From: Turritopsis dohrnii
Taxonomy: Eukaryota; Cnidaria; Hydrozoa; Anthoathecata; Oceaniidae
Direction of reading: 5' to 3'
Assembly (NCBI GenBank): GCA_027922465.2
Contig: BQMF02000031.1
Span: 1,302,001 to 1,366,000, forward strand
Length of the DNA: 64,000 nucleotides
The notes beneath the pieces are model-generated. The model had not been told where the DNA came from and did not search any database. It saw only the letters and a list, made by a program, of their open reading frames with translations. Numbering within the stretch: position 1 is the stretch's first letter; each line of letters opens with the position of its first letter. Of this stretch, positions 54,446-64,000 are shown one piece after another. The translations under genes were made by a program, and so were the position numbers.

Positions 54446-55330
54446 TTGCCCAATTTTAGTCAAACCTGGCAAAATCATTGTCAAATTCGAAATCAGCACC
54501 TTTCAAATGTGATCCGTGCAAAATTTCATGAAAATTGAAGAACTTTCGAAATTTGGTCCAAATTTGGCCTAAATTGCCTTATTTTAGTCAAACCTGGCAA
54601 AATCATTGTCAAATTCGAAATCAGCACCTTTCAAATGTGATCCGTGCAAAATTTCATGAATATTGAAGAACTTTCGAAATTTGGTCCAAATTTGGCCTAA
54701 ATTGCCAAATTTTAGTCAAACCTGGCAAAATCATTGCCAAATTCGAAATCAGCACCTTTTAAATGTGATCCGTGCAAAATTTCATGAAAATTGAAGAATG
54801 TTCGAAATTTGGTCCAAATTTGGCCTAAATTGCCAAATTTCAGTCAAACCTGGCAAAATCATTGTCAAATTCGAAATCAGCACCTTTCAAATGTGATCCG
54901 TGCAAAATTTCATGAAAATTGAAAAATGTTCGAAATTTGGTCCAAATTTGGCCTAAATTGCCTAACTTTAGTCAAACCTGGCAAAATCATTGTCAAATTC
55001 GAAATCAGCACCTTTCAAATGTGATCCGTGCAAAATTTCATGAAAATTGAAGAACTTTCGAAATTTGGTCCAAATTTGGCCTAAATTGCCAAATTTCAGT
55101 CAAACCTGGCAAAATCATTGTCAAATTCGAAATCAGCACCTTTCAAATGTGATCCGTGCAAAATTTCATGAAAATTGAAGAACTTTCGAAATTTGGTCCA
55201 AATTTGGCCTAAATTGCCCAATTTTAGTCAAACCTGGCAAAATCATTGTCAAATTCGAAATCAGCACCTTTCAAATGTGCTCTGTGCAAAATTTCATGAA
55301 AATTGGACAACTGGAAGCCCGAATTTGGCC
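54446..55330 (+). repeat. Satellite of seven 128-bp units
   Basis: AAACCTGGCAAAATCATTG recurs at about 54464, 54592, 54720, 54848, 54976, 55104 and 55232, giving an even 128-bp period. Units differ by a few substitutions (for example GAACTTTCG versus GAATGTTCG). AAATTTGGTCCAAATTTGG occurs in each. The array ends in a diverged unit followed by a GTAGTAGTAG-rich segment. No coding function is inferred. Confidence 0.92.
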
Positions 55331-55711
55331 GAATTTTCGAATTCGGCAACGATGTCATGTAAACGCTGCACGAAGTCGTTCATAACTTGGAGTAGTAGTA
55401 GTAGGAGGAGGAGAAACACGGGTATTTAAAATACTTTACTCCACCACGGGTGTCCTAAAGTCAATAATAATATTAATAAATAAGTGTGGCGCGAAATTAT
55501 GTTGCAAGTCATGGTAAAACTGTTTTCACATTTTTTTGAAGATTGTAAAAGTTTATCAACAAATATTCCTATAAACGAGTGTAACAGTGGATCCAAATGC
55601 TACAAAGGTAACCGGAAAACTTAAAACAATAACTGAAAACTTTCCACGAAAAATAATCATAAACAATCGGGAAATATTCGATCAAAAAGTAATAGCAAAT
55701 GAGTTCAATAA

Positions 55712-55733
55712 TCTATATATTAATAGCCGATTC

Positions 55734-55774
<41 letters not shown>

Positions 55775-56611
55775 TTGTTTGTAAGTCACGCAAAATGGTA
55801 GATTGAGTTGTGAGCGAAATTATTTCTTTTCTTGTGTGCGACGTGAGTTCGAAACAAATACATTGCAACCCCCAATCGAACGTGACTTTTTTTGGCTGAT
55901 GAACTAATAGGAATAACGTTTTGTTTTTATTATTATTGTTAGTTTTATATTCCACGTTGGCTTGGCTTTGAAAACAGTACATCAACTAAATACAAAGAAA
56001 CTAACTGATTAAACGTTTTGGACATAAAAGCAGTAGTGGCAGAACGTGGCAGCATGTGCGGTTTACCAGTGTATCCTAACGTATCCTTGCCTGACTGTCT
56101 GAGACGGGTGAACTTTTTTTCGAGCAATCAAAATGTTTAAAAACCGATAGGTAAAAAAAGAGTATCATGATACAAAATATTTTTTTTTTTGCTTTTGTCT
56201 TAATAGTTGTCTTAATTTCTTTTAATCGATTTCTTTCAATCTATTTTAATCAGATCGAACGTTTTTTTTTTTATTCACTTTATTCATTTAGCACGTGCCT
56301 TTTTCTCTCTCCTCCCGTGTGATCTTTTTAAAAAGAAAAACCATTTCCCCCTTACGTTTGATAGCACCCATGTTAGAGCGCGTAACTTTTTTAAAACAAA
56401 AGCTAATAAAAAGTTGAAGTTTCCTCTCTCTACGTTTTGAATGTATTGTTACACTGATAAAAGATTGGTTTTACCAGAGGTTGTGACTTCGAATCTGCTT
56501 CTGGTTGAACACAAGTTGTACGAGCCGTTTATAAGGAAATTTGACGTTTATTGATAGAGTGATACAGAGCAGGTGGACATGGGCGGCGAGCGACGCCGCC
56601 TTGGCGGCTAG
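55712..56611 (+). mobile_element. Non-autonomous Helitron, copy 1 of 4
   Basis: 900 bp. Starts 5'-TCTATATATTAATAGCC and ends with a 7-bp-stem hairpin (GGCGGCGAGCGACGCCGCC), seven bases and CTAG-3', the Helitron terminal signature. A (CTGT)n tract lies just inside the 5' end. The preceding base is the A of the target A|T. No Rep/helicase is encoded. Confidence 0.88.
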
Positions 56612-57064
56612 TCTATATATTAATAGCCGATTCTCCGTCTGTCTGTCTGTTTGTTTGTTCGTTTGTTTGTAAGTCACGTAAAATGGTAGATTGAGTTGTG
56701 AGCGAAATTATTTCTTTTTTTGTGCGCGACGTGAGTTCGAAACAAATACATTGCAACCCCAATCGAACGTGACTTTTTTTGGGTGATGAACTAATAGGAA
56801 TAACGTTTTGTTTTTATTATTATTGTTAGTTTTATACTCCACGTTGACTTGGCTTTGAAAACAATACATCAACTAAATACAAAGAAACTAACTGATTAAA
56901 CATTTTGGACAAAAAGCAGTAGTGGCAGAACGTGGCAGCATGTCGGTTTGCCAGTGTTGTATCCTAACGCTTGCCTGACTGTCTGAAACAGGTGAACTTT
57001 TTTTCGAGCAATCATAATGTTTAAAAACCGATAGGTAAAAAAAAGAGAATCATGAAACAAAATA

Positions 57065-57098
<34 letters not shown>

Positions 57099-57512
57099 TG
57101 CTTTTGTCTTAATAGTTGTCTTAATTTCTTTTAATCGATTTCTTTTAATCTATTTTAATCTGATCGAACGTTTTCTATTCACTTCATTCTTTAGCACGTG
57201 CATTTTTCTCTCCTCCCGTGTGATCTTTTTAAGAAGAGAAACCATTTCCCCCTTACGTTTGATAGCACCCATGTTAGAGCGCGTAACTTTTTTAAAACAA
57301 AAGTTAATAAAAAGTTGAAGTTTTCTCTCTATACGTTTTGAGTGTATTGTTACACTGATAAAAGATTGGTTTTACCAGAGGTTGTGACTTCGAATCTGCT
57401 TCTGGTTGAACACAAGTTGTACGAGCTGTTTATAAGGAAATTTGACGTTTATTGATACAGTGATACAGAGCAGGTGGACATGGGCGGCGAGCGACGCCGC
57501 CTTGGCGGCTAG
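56612..57512 (+). mobile_element. Non-autonomous Helitron, copy 2 of 4
   Basis: 901 bp, collinear with copy 1 throughout, including the (CTGT/TTGT)n tract near the 5' end and the terminal hairpin plus CTAG. It follows copy 1 without any intervening base. An (AT)n-T run at about 57062-57100 is expanded in this copy. Confidence 0.88.
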
Positions 57513-58587
57513 TCTATATATTAATAGCCGATTCTCTGTCTGTCTGTCTGTCTGTTTGTTTGTAAGTCACGCAAAATGGTAAATTGAGTTGTGAGCGAAA
57601 TTATTTCTTTTTTTGTGTGCGACGTGAGTTCGAAGCAAATACATTGCAAACCCAATCGAATGTGACTTTTTTTTGGCTGATGAACTAATAGGAATAACGT
57701 TTTGTTTTTATCATTATTGTTAGTTTTATATTCCACATTGACTTGGCTTTGAAAACAGTACATCAACTAAATACAAAGAAACTAACTGATTAAACATTTT
57801 GGACAAAAAGCAGCAGTGGCAGAACGTGGCAGCATATGTTCGGTTTGCCACTAACTCTTGCCTGACTGTCTGAGACGGGTGAACTTTTTTTTTGAGCAAT
57901 CAAAATGTTTAAAAACCGATAGGTAAAAAAAGAGTATCATATCAAAACAAAATGTTTTTTTTTTTTGCTTTTCTTTTAATAAATTAATTTCTTCTTTTAA
58001 TTGTTAAGCGTTCTGATCGAACGTTTTTTTATTCTATTTATTCATTTAGCACGTGCCTTTTTTCTCTCCTCCGTGTGAACTTTTTAAGAAGAGAAACCAT
58101 TTTCCCCCTGTTTGATAGCACCCATGTTAGAGCGCGTAACGTTTTTAAAACAAAAGCTAATAAAAAGTTTTTTCCTCTCTACGTTTTGAGTGCATTGTTG
58201 TTGTACTGATCAACGATTGTTTTAAAAAATAAATAACACATGAAATTTGGGTTTTTTTGGAACCATTGTAAACTGATATTTGATATTTGATTTCGAATCT
58301 GCCTCTAGGATAACTGACGTTTTTTCGGGTCCGCGATACAGGCGATGGGGTGACAAAAAATTTGGGTCTAATTTTTTTGGGAGGGGTCTGTGACGTCATC
58401 AAAATCTTTGAAGAATGATATCTCTGTAACGGTTGATCGCAGCAGAACGATCCCATACATTTTTTTAATCAGTTTTTCGAGCTCTACAACATGGTAACAC
58501 TTTCGGTTGCCAATTCCTTAATTTTATTTTTCGTGAAGTCAACGCATGCTGAACATGGGCGGCGAGCAACGCCGCCTTGGCGGCTAG
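57513..58587 (+). mobile_element. Non-autonomous Helitron, copy 3 of 4, variant 3' half
   Basis: 1075 bp. The 5' two thirds match copies 1-2; the 3' part (about 58190-58540) is different and instead matches dispersed repeats at 29996-30165 and about 35690-35870. The terminal hairpin has one change (GCGAGCAACGC) and ends in CTAG. Confidence 0.87.
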
Positions 58588-60067
58588 TCTATATATTAAT
58601 AGCCGATTCTCTGTCTGTCTGTTTGTTTGTTTGTTTGTTTGTAAGTCACGCAAAATGGTAGATTGAGTTGTGAGCGAAATTATTTCTTTTTTGTGAGCGA
58701 CGTGAGTTCGAAGCAAATACATTGCAACCCCAATCGAACGTGACTTTTTTCGGCTGATGAACTAATAGGAATAACGTTTTGTTTTTATTATTATCGTTAG
58801 TTTTATATTCCAAGGACTACGTTGACTACGTTGGCTTTGAAAACAATACATCAACTAAATACAAAGAAACTCACTGATTAAACAGTTTCGACAAAAAGCA
58901 GCACTGGCAGAACGTGGTAGCATGTTCGGTTAGCCAGTGTATCCTAACGTATCCTTGCCTGACTGTCTGAGACAGGTAAACTTTTTTTCGAGCAATCAAA
59001 ATGTTTAAAAACCGATAGGTCAAATAAGAGTATCATATCAAAACACAGTGTTTTTTTGTTTTTTTTTTTGCTTTTCTTTTAATAAATTATTAATTTCTTT
59101 TTTTAATTGTTAAGCGTTCTGATCGAACGTTTTTTTATTCTACTTATTCATTTAGCACGTGCCTTTTTTCTCTCCTCCCGTGTGAACTTTTTAAGAAGAG
59201 AAACCATTCCCCCCCCCCCCCCCCCCCCCCCTGTTTGATAGCACCCATGTTAGAGCGTGTAACTTTTTTAAAACAAACGCTAATAAAAAGTTGAAGTTTT
59301 CTCTCTGTACGTTTTGAGTGTATTGTTACACTGATAAAAGATTGGTTTTACCAGAGGTTGTGACTTCGAATCTGCTTCTGGTTGAACACAAGTTGTACGA
59401 GCCGTTTATAAGGAAATTTGACGTTTATTGATAGAGTGATACGCTTGCCTGACTGTATGAGACGGGTGAACTTTTTTCCGAGCAATCAAAATGTTTAAAA
59501 ACCGATAGGTAAAAAAAGAGTATTATGAAACAAAATATTTTTTTGCTTTGTCTTAAAAGTTGTCTTAATTTCTTTTAATCGATTTCTTTTAATCTATTTT
59601 AATCTGATCGAACGTTTTTTTATTCACTTCATTCATTTAGCACGTGCATTTTTTTCTCCTCCCGTGTGATCTTTTTAAGAGAAATCATTTTTTCACCTAC
59701 TTCTGATAGCACCCATGTTAGAGCGCGTAAAACAAAAGCTAATTATAAGTTGAAAAGTGATATTTGATTGGTTTAAAATCGTAAATAAAAACCACGTGAA
59801 GTTCACGTTCGGAATGCATTGTGTAAAGCAAGAAAGTCTGCTGACATTTTAAATGCGACTGCGACAATGAACGGCTGAGTTAAGAACATGCAAGATATTT
59901 GAAACACCAAGAACGCATTTCTCTTCACGTTTAAACGAGCTTTGTTAAGCGATAAAGCCAGCAGCAAAGGGAGTCTTATCGCTGGTTTTAAGTGCAATAA
60001 TTTGGAGCAGGTGGTGATACAGCGCAGGCTGAACATGGGCGGCGAGTGACGCCGCCTTGGCGGCTAG
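58588..60067 (+). mobile_element. Non-autonomous Helitron, copy 4 of 4, internally duplicated
   Basis: 1480 bp. From about 59443 (CTTGCCTGACTGTATGAGACGG) it repeats a middle segment already present at 58955-59270, then carries a unique stretch (about 59750-60030). The hairpin reads GGCGGCGAGTGACGCCGCC, followed by CTAG and the T of the LINE target at 60068. It contains a 23-base C run at 59209-59231. Confidence 0.87.
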
Positions 60068-61651
60068 TTACTTTACTAATGTAGGAAGTAACTTAGGCGA
60101 TAAAATTCCACAAAGTGAGAAACATTTTACTGAATATCTGGATTGGTGCAATACTTCGATGCCATATAAAGAATTAACGTTTGATGAACTATGGGAGGCT
60201 TTCCAAACACTGAAAAAGAACAAAGCCTATGGTTTTGACGAGATTCATGTAAACATAGTAAAATCAATATACGAAGAAATAAAAATGCCACTATTTCACC
60301 TCTTTAAAACTTCCATACAGCACGGGTGCTTTCCAAACCAACTTAAAATTGCCAAAATGAAACCATCATTTAAAACAGCAGCAAAAGAAGTACTAAGCAA
60401 CTATCGGCCAATATCAAACTTACCAATCTTCTCAAAAATCTTAGAGCGGATCATGTATAACAGGGTATACACTCACAATACTGAAAACAATTTGTTATAT
60501 AACAAACAATTTGGGTTCCAAAAAACATTGCTCCACAGAACATGCAATCACGCAACTTACCAAAGAAATCTTACAATCTTTTGATGAAAATTTACACTTG
60601 GGGGTTTTTATAGATCTTAAAAAATCATGTCTATCATGTCAATCATGACATCCTCCTCTCCAAATTGTCTTATTTTGGAATAAATGGAAACTATTTAAAA
60701 TGGTTTAGAAGTTATCTATCAAACAGAAAGCAATACATTTCCTATGGAGAAAACGCATTTTCGCACTTACTGAAGATTGATTGCGGAGTACCTCAGGGGT
60801 CAATACTAGGACCATTATTGTTTCTAAGTTACATTAACGACTTACATAAGGCATCAGCAAAAATTCAACCCATTATGTTTGCTGACGATACGAATTTGTT
60901 CTATTCTAATAGAGATATTAAAGAACTATTTAGAATCATGAATAACGAATTAAGAAGTATTGAACAATGGTTTAACTCCAATAGGTTATCTTTAAATGCT
61001 TCAAAAACAAAATATAGCTTCTTTCATCCATCAGCACGTCAAGACGACATCCCCTTACAACTTCCACGGCTTACAATCGATGGCAATGTAATCAAAAGAG
61101 AAAATATCATGCGTTTTTGAACAATTGACGTGAGCGCATAACTTGTATTGAAAGCAAAGTATCAAAAAACTTAGGATTATTATACAAAGTTAGAGAATTC
61201 GTAAATAAAACATGCATAAAACAATTATACTTTTCATTTGTAAACTCCTACATTAATTATGCATGCATTGCTTGGGCTAGTACCAACAAGACCAAACTTA
61301 AGACTTTACATAGACGGCAAAAGCATGGGGCCCGAATTATATGTTTTAAAGATAAGTATTATCCTTCCCAGCCGCTCATGAAAGAAATAAAATTATAATG
61401 TGCCAGAAATATTTAAAGATCAGTTTCGGTTAACTGCAAACAAATACAATACAAAGGAAGCGAAAAAGACCTTTTATAAGCCAACAATATGTAAGAAAAT
61501 GTGTCAGTACTCTATTAACTATCGAGGACCACTACTATGGAACTCATTGCTCAAGCAAAAAATTGAACTGCAAAATATACCGTACAGTGCATTTAAAAAA
61601 CAATGCAAAGAATTTTGTCTACAGCTACAAGAAAGTGAGGTCTTTTTTTAA
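60068..61651 (+). pseudogene. LINE reverse transcriptase, multiply broken
   Basis: Open pieces at 60068-60584, 60665-61120 and 61400-61651 in different frames. The FADD catalytic box lies at about 60880. Loss of the APE domain and several shifts make this an inactive relic. It served as the landing site of the Helitron array. Confidence 0.82.
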
Positions 61652-61660
61652 GTAGGCGAA

Positions 61661-61984
61661 ATACATATACACACTATTGTTTCTCCTAAAAAAGATAGAA
61701 TTCAGATCAGTTAGTAACATGCATCAATTCTTTTCATACCTTCTCACTGTTCACCAACACGTGTATGTTCAAGCGTGTTCGCTGACAAGCAAAAGCAAAA
61801 TCAGCTGGCCAATCTCGTCTTTTATCTGGTTGCCATCTTGATAATTCAACGGATTTTTTCATTTTAATATCGTCATTATAAGTATCAATAGACACAGTAT
61901 AGGAAACCTAAAGCACCTCACCTTGAGAGTCAAGTTGAATAATAAGCATCATTGAGTTTAAACGCTAGCATGATAGAAGCATCG
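61661..61984. other. Non-coding stretch between LINE relics
   Basis: No gene or repeat recognised. Confidence 0.4.
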
Positions 61985-62600
61985 TGTATTTTACGACGGC
62001 TACCTATCAGAGAGTTACCCTCTTTTCAGAGGCATCCCACAAGGTTCGATCCTTGGTCCCACGTAATTCTTACTTCTCATAGATGATATCGACAACTGCC
62101 TACGTCATTGCAATACGACAACGAAGACGACACCGTCTTATCCGTCAGTGGAAAAGACTCTGAATCGATTCAAAAACTTTTAAACACTGACGTTCCTGAA
62201 ATTCACAATTGATTGCACAACAATGAACCTGTCTTTAAATCTAAAAAAAGGCAAAACAGAGACAAGCACCCCCAAACGTAAAGATTAACGAATCCAGTCT
62301 ACATCAAACAACATCCTACAAATATCTTGTCCATCTCGATCCAACACTAAATCTTACCGAAGACTGTAACTCAAAATACAAAAAACTGAGTTCCAGCAGA
62401 TTACGACTTCTGTCAAAGACGCGTCAACACTTGACAGTAGAGACGGCAAAAACACTTTACACAAGCATCGTTGCTCCAGTACTCACACGTACTGTGGTAC
62501 TATAAATCTAAATCTATCGAGAACGTCAAAATGGAAACTACATCGAGTACACGAACGTACTGTTGTGATAACTACTGGAAACCGAAACGAAAATGTAACC
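61985..62600 (+). pseudogene. Degenerate LINE RT fragment
   Basis: Readable across several shifts and stops: RGIPQGSILGP at about 62025-62060, then a decayed DD box followed by TVLSVSGKDSESIQKLLN (about 62125-62190). Another run of readable residues follows to about 62520. It is a separate and older LINE copy than 55585-61660, since it repeats the same RT motif set. Confidence 0.7.
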
Positions 62601-62748
62601 CTCACTCCAATAATGACATTGATTAAACCTCATGCTTGTCAAACAATACGGAAATTAGTTACAACGAAATTACCATCACCCTTGGCGAAATACTTGAAAT
62701 AGTTGATGCAGCATTCACAGTCAACAAGAAACAACAAACACACCATAA

Positions 62749-63497
62749 AGGCTCGTTTCCATTTAACTGCATTTTCTGCTGTAGCGTAAAAAGCTCAAGA
62801 GCATTTTCATGGCGCATGGGCAACTTGCAAAAAATATCGCTGACCGAGAGAATTTATGCTCTTCAAGATTGCTCTTGAGTTTAGCGACAACGTTGAATTC
62901 ATTCTACTTTTCGCGACGTTGTTTTTTTCTCTTATGACTAATAGCCAATCATTTTTCAGTAGTTTGTAAACATTACGTAATTTTTTCGGAAATAAAAAAC
63001 ATCGGAAAGATTTTTCAAAATGGCAAGTGGCGAAGACACCACACGTGAAGTATTCATGATGAAGAAGATTCTGTAGTCAACCGCGACCGCAAAGATCAAA
63101 AAGGGAAAAAAATGATTGTGAAATTGAGGGAGCCACCCAAGAGAGTAATTCCTCAAATCATACTGTCGACATCCTGAAGGCCTTCAAAATATATTTTTGA
63201 TCAAACAACAGTAACAGTCCCTTTGAACGTCTTTCTTGAAATAACTTTCTCATCCATAGTTTCTTCGTTTTCGTAGTTTTGTATTTTTATCTGCGACGTA
63301 AACGTAAGATAAACAAAACAGACACTTTTAGCTTATGAAGTAGTAGTAATCTCTTCTTCATTTGCAAATGACATGCTTAAAGAGATACACTTATAAAAGA
63401 AAAGTGACGCTCAATGGAAATAAATTTTTATAAAGAGAAAAATGCTCCTGAGCTTTTTACGCCACAGTGTAAAATGCAGTTAAATGGAAACGAGCCT
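62749..63497. mobile_element. PIF/Harbinger-like MITE
   Basis: 749 bp with inverted termini AGGCTCGTTTCCATTTAACT at the left and its complement at the right, extending with small differences through GCGTAAAAAGCTCA. It is flanked by TAA on both sides (62746-62748 and 63498-63500), the 3-bp duplication of PIF/Harbinger. No transposase is encoded. Confidence 0.82.
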
Positions 63498-63500
63498 TAA

Positions 63501-63975
63501 GAGTACCAAGGGTAAAAACTAAAAAAGCCCAAAATGGATGTTTCTGTCAAGTTGCCATTATCTACGCGCTGAAAACAACGAGCAAATATAATTAAAAAAG
63601 TTAAATGATTTTAAATTTTAAAATCCTTTTTGGTGTAATTCAGAAAAATGCTATTTGACTTTATTTGGGATTCTCCCACCGTCCTCGATTATTTGTCAGA
63701 ACTGCACTAAAAGTGATTTTTTATTGTTTTATTATTGTTTTATTATTTTTACTGTGATTTTACGACTTTTTATATATTCGGTAATTTCAATTTTTTCGGC
63801 AATCGGCAATTTTGCATCATGTTAATTCCGTGCTCTCATAAATCTCTTCGAATCTTTCACCTTTTTCTGGATATTAATTTCTCTTTTTCTCAAACAGGAC
63901 TCGCTTGGAAAGCAGTTGTTTTACATTGTAGATACATGTATATACTGAAACGACAATCCTGTATAAATATTTTAG
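63501..63975. other. Non-coding stretch, probable LINE 3' end
   Basis: AT-rich. The last 100 bp (CTCGCTTGGAAAGCAG to CCTGTATAAATA) resemble the 3' end of a CR1/RTE-type LINE leading into the simple tail. No coding is seen. Confidence 0.4.
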
Positions 63976-64000
63976 AAATACAAATACAAATACAAATACA
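63976..64000 (+). repeat. (AAATAC)n microsatellite tail at the window edge
   Basis: Hexanucleotide run continuing to the last base of the window; it probably extends beyond it and may be a LINE 3' tail. Confidence 0.8.

Larger units (their letters stand above)
55585..61660 (+). mobile_element. Second LINE (CR1/Jockey group), split by a Helitron array
   Basis: The left piece (about 55585-55711) and the right piece (60068-about 61660) are halves of one LINE. The left encodes a segment with ITENFPRKIIINNREIFD and KVIANEFNN. The right continues directly with TNVGSNLGDKIP. RT motifs follow: SNYRPISNLPIFSKILE, VFIDLKK, GVPQGSILGPLLFL, FADDTNLFY and WFNSNRLSLNASKTKY. It is 5' truncated (no endonuclease), frameshifted near 60540 and 60640, and has a stop at 61120. 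The C-terminal part continues in 61400-61651 (RGPLLWNSL). Confidence 0.85.

Noticed and set aside
54446..55330. CRISPR-like array
   Set aside because: Whole 128-bp units are repeated with no unique spacers, in a eukaryotic context.
55712..60067. Plain tandem satellite
   Set aside because: Unit ends carry TC and hairpin-CTAG signatures, units differ in length and 3' content, and the target is an exact A|T.

Overview
This is eukaryotic nuclear DNA: AT-rich, with many short coding exons bounded by GT/AG introns, class A GPCR and ABCC-family genes, and dense, varied transposable elements (DIRS, CR1/Jockey-like LINEs, Penelope-like, Helitron, mariner, Harbinger-like MITE, tRNA-derived SINEs). The mix fits an early-branching animal, most plausibly a cnidarian; that is an inference, not a species call.

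Layout. 1-3047: non-coding, with a TA-flanked MITE. 3048-21072 (+): exons 14-30 of an ABCC10 (MRP7)-like ABC transporter, copy A; its upstream exons are not in the window. The intron before its last ATP-binding domain holds a broken GPCR pseudogene split by a 7.85 kb insertion that carries a DIRS-like tyrosine-recombinase retrotransposon, whose gag is itself split by a SINE. 21073-27313: intergenic, with a Penelope-like GIY-YIG endonuclease remnant in an inverted duplication, a SINE, a MITE, a 21-bp minisatellite inside a foldback composite, and a DIRS recombinase relic. 27314-53081 (+): copy B, an apparently complete ABCC10-like gene that I could assemble into 30 coding exons (4608 nt, 1535 codons plus stop) with every splice phase consistent. 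Its introns carry an internally deleted mariner, a GC-rich TIR element, a SINE, a LINE and an intact intronless GPCR gene. 53082-64000: two MITEs, seven copies of a 128-bp satellite, a LINE split by four head-to-tail non-autonomous Helitrons, a second LINE relic, a Harbinger-like MITE and a microsatellite tail.

How it fits together. Copies A and B share all 17 exons 14-30 with identical lengths, and share intron and downstream sequence. The nested GPCR was therefore duplicated with its host gene; it stayed intact in B and decayed in A. Visible homology seems to start near 2.6 kb (A) / 43.1 kb (B) and to stop near 21.64 kb / 54.34 kb, so A may be a 5'-truncated half-transporter, or its first half may lie off the left edge.

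The most striking structures are the gapless tandem Helitron array at an exact A|T target inside a LINE reading frame, the nested GPCR with its decaying twin, and the SINE-in-DIRS-in-pseudogene-in-intron nesting.
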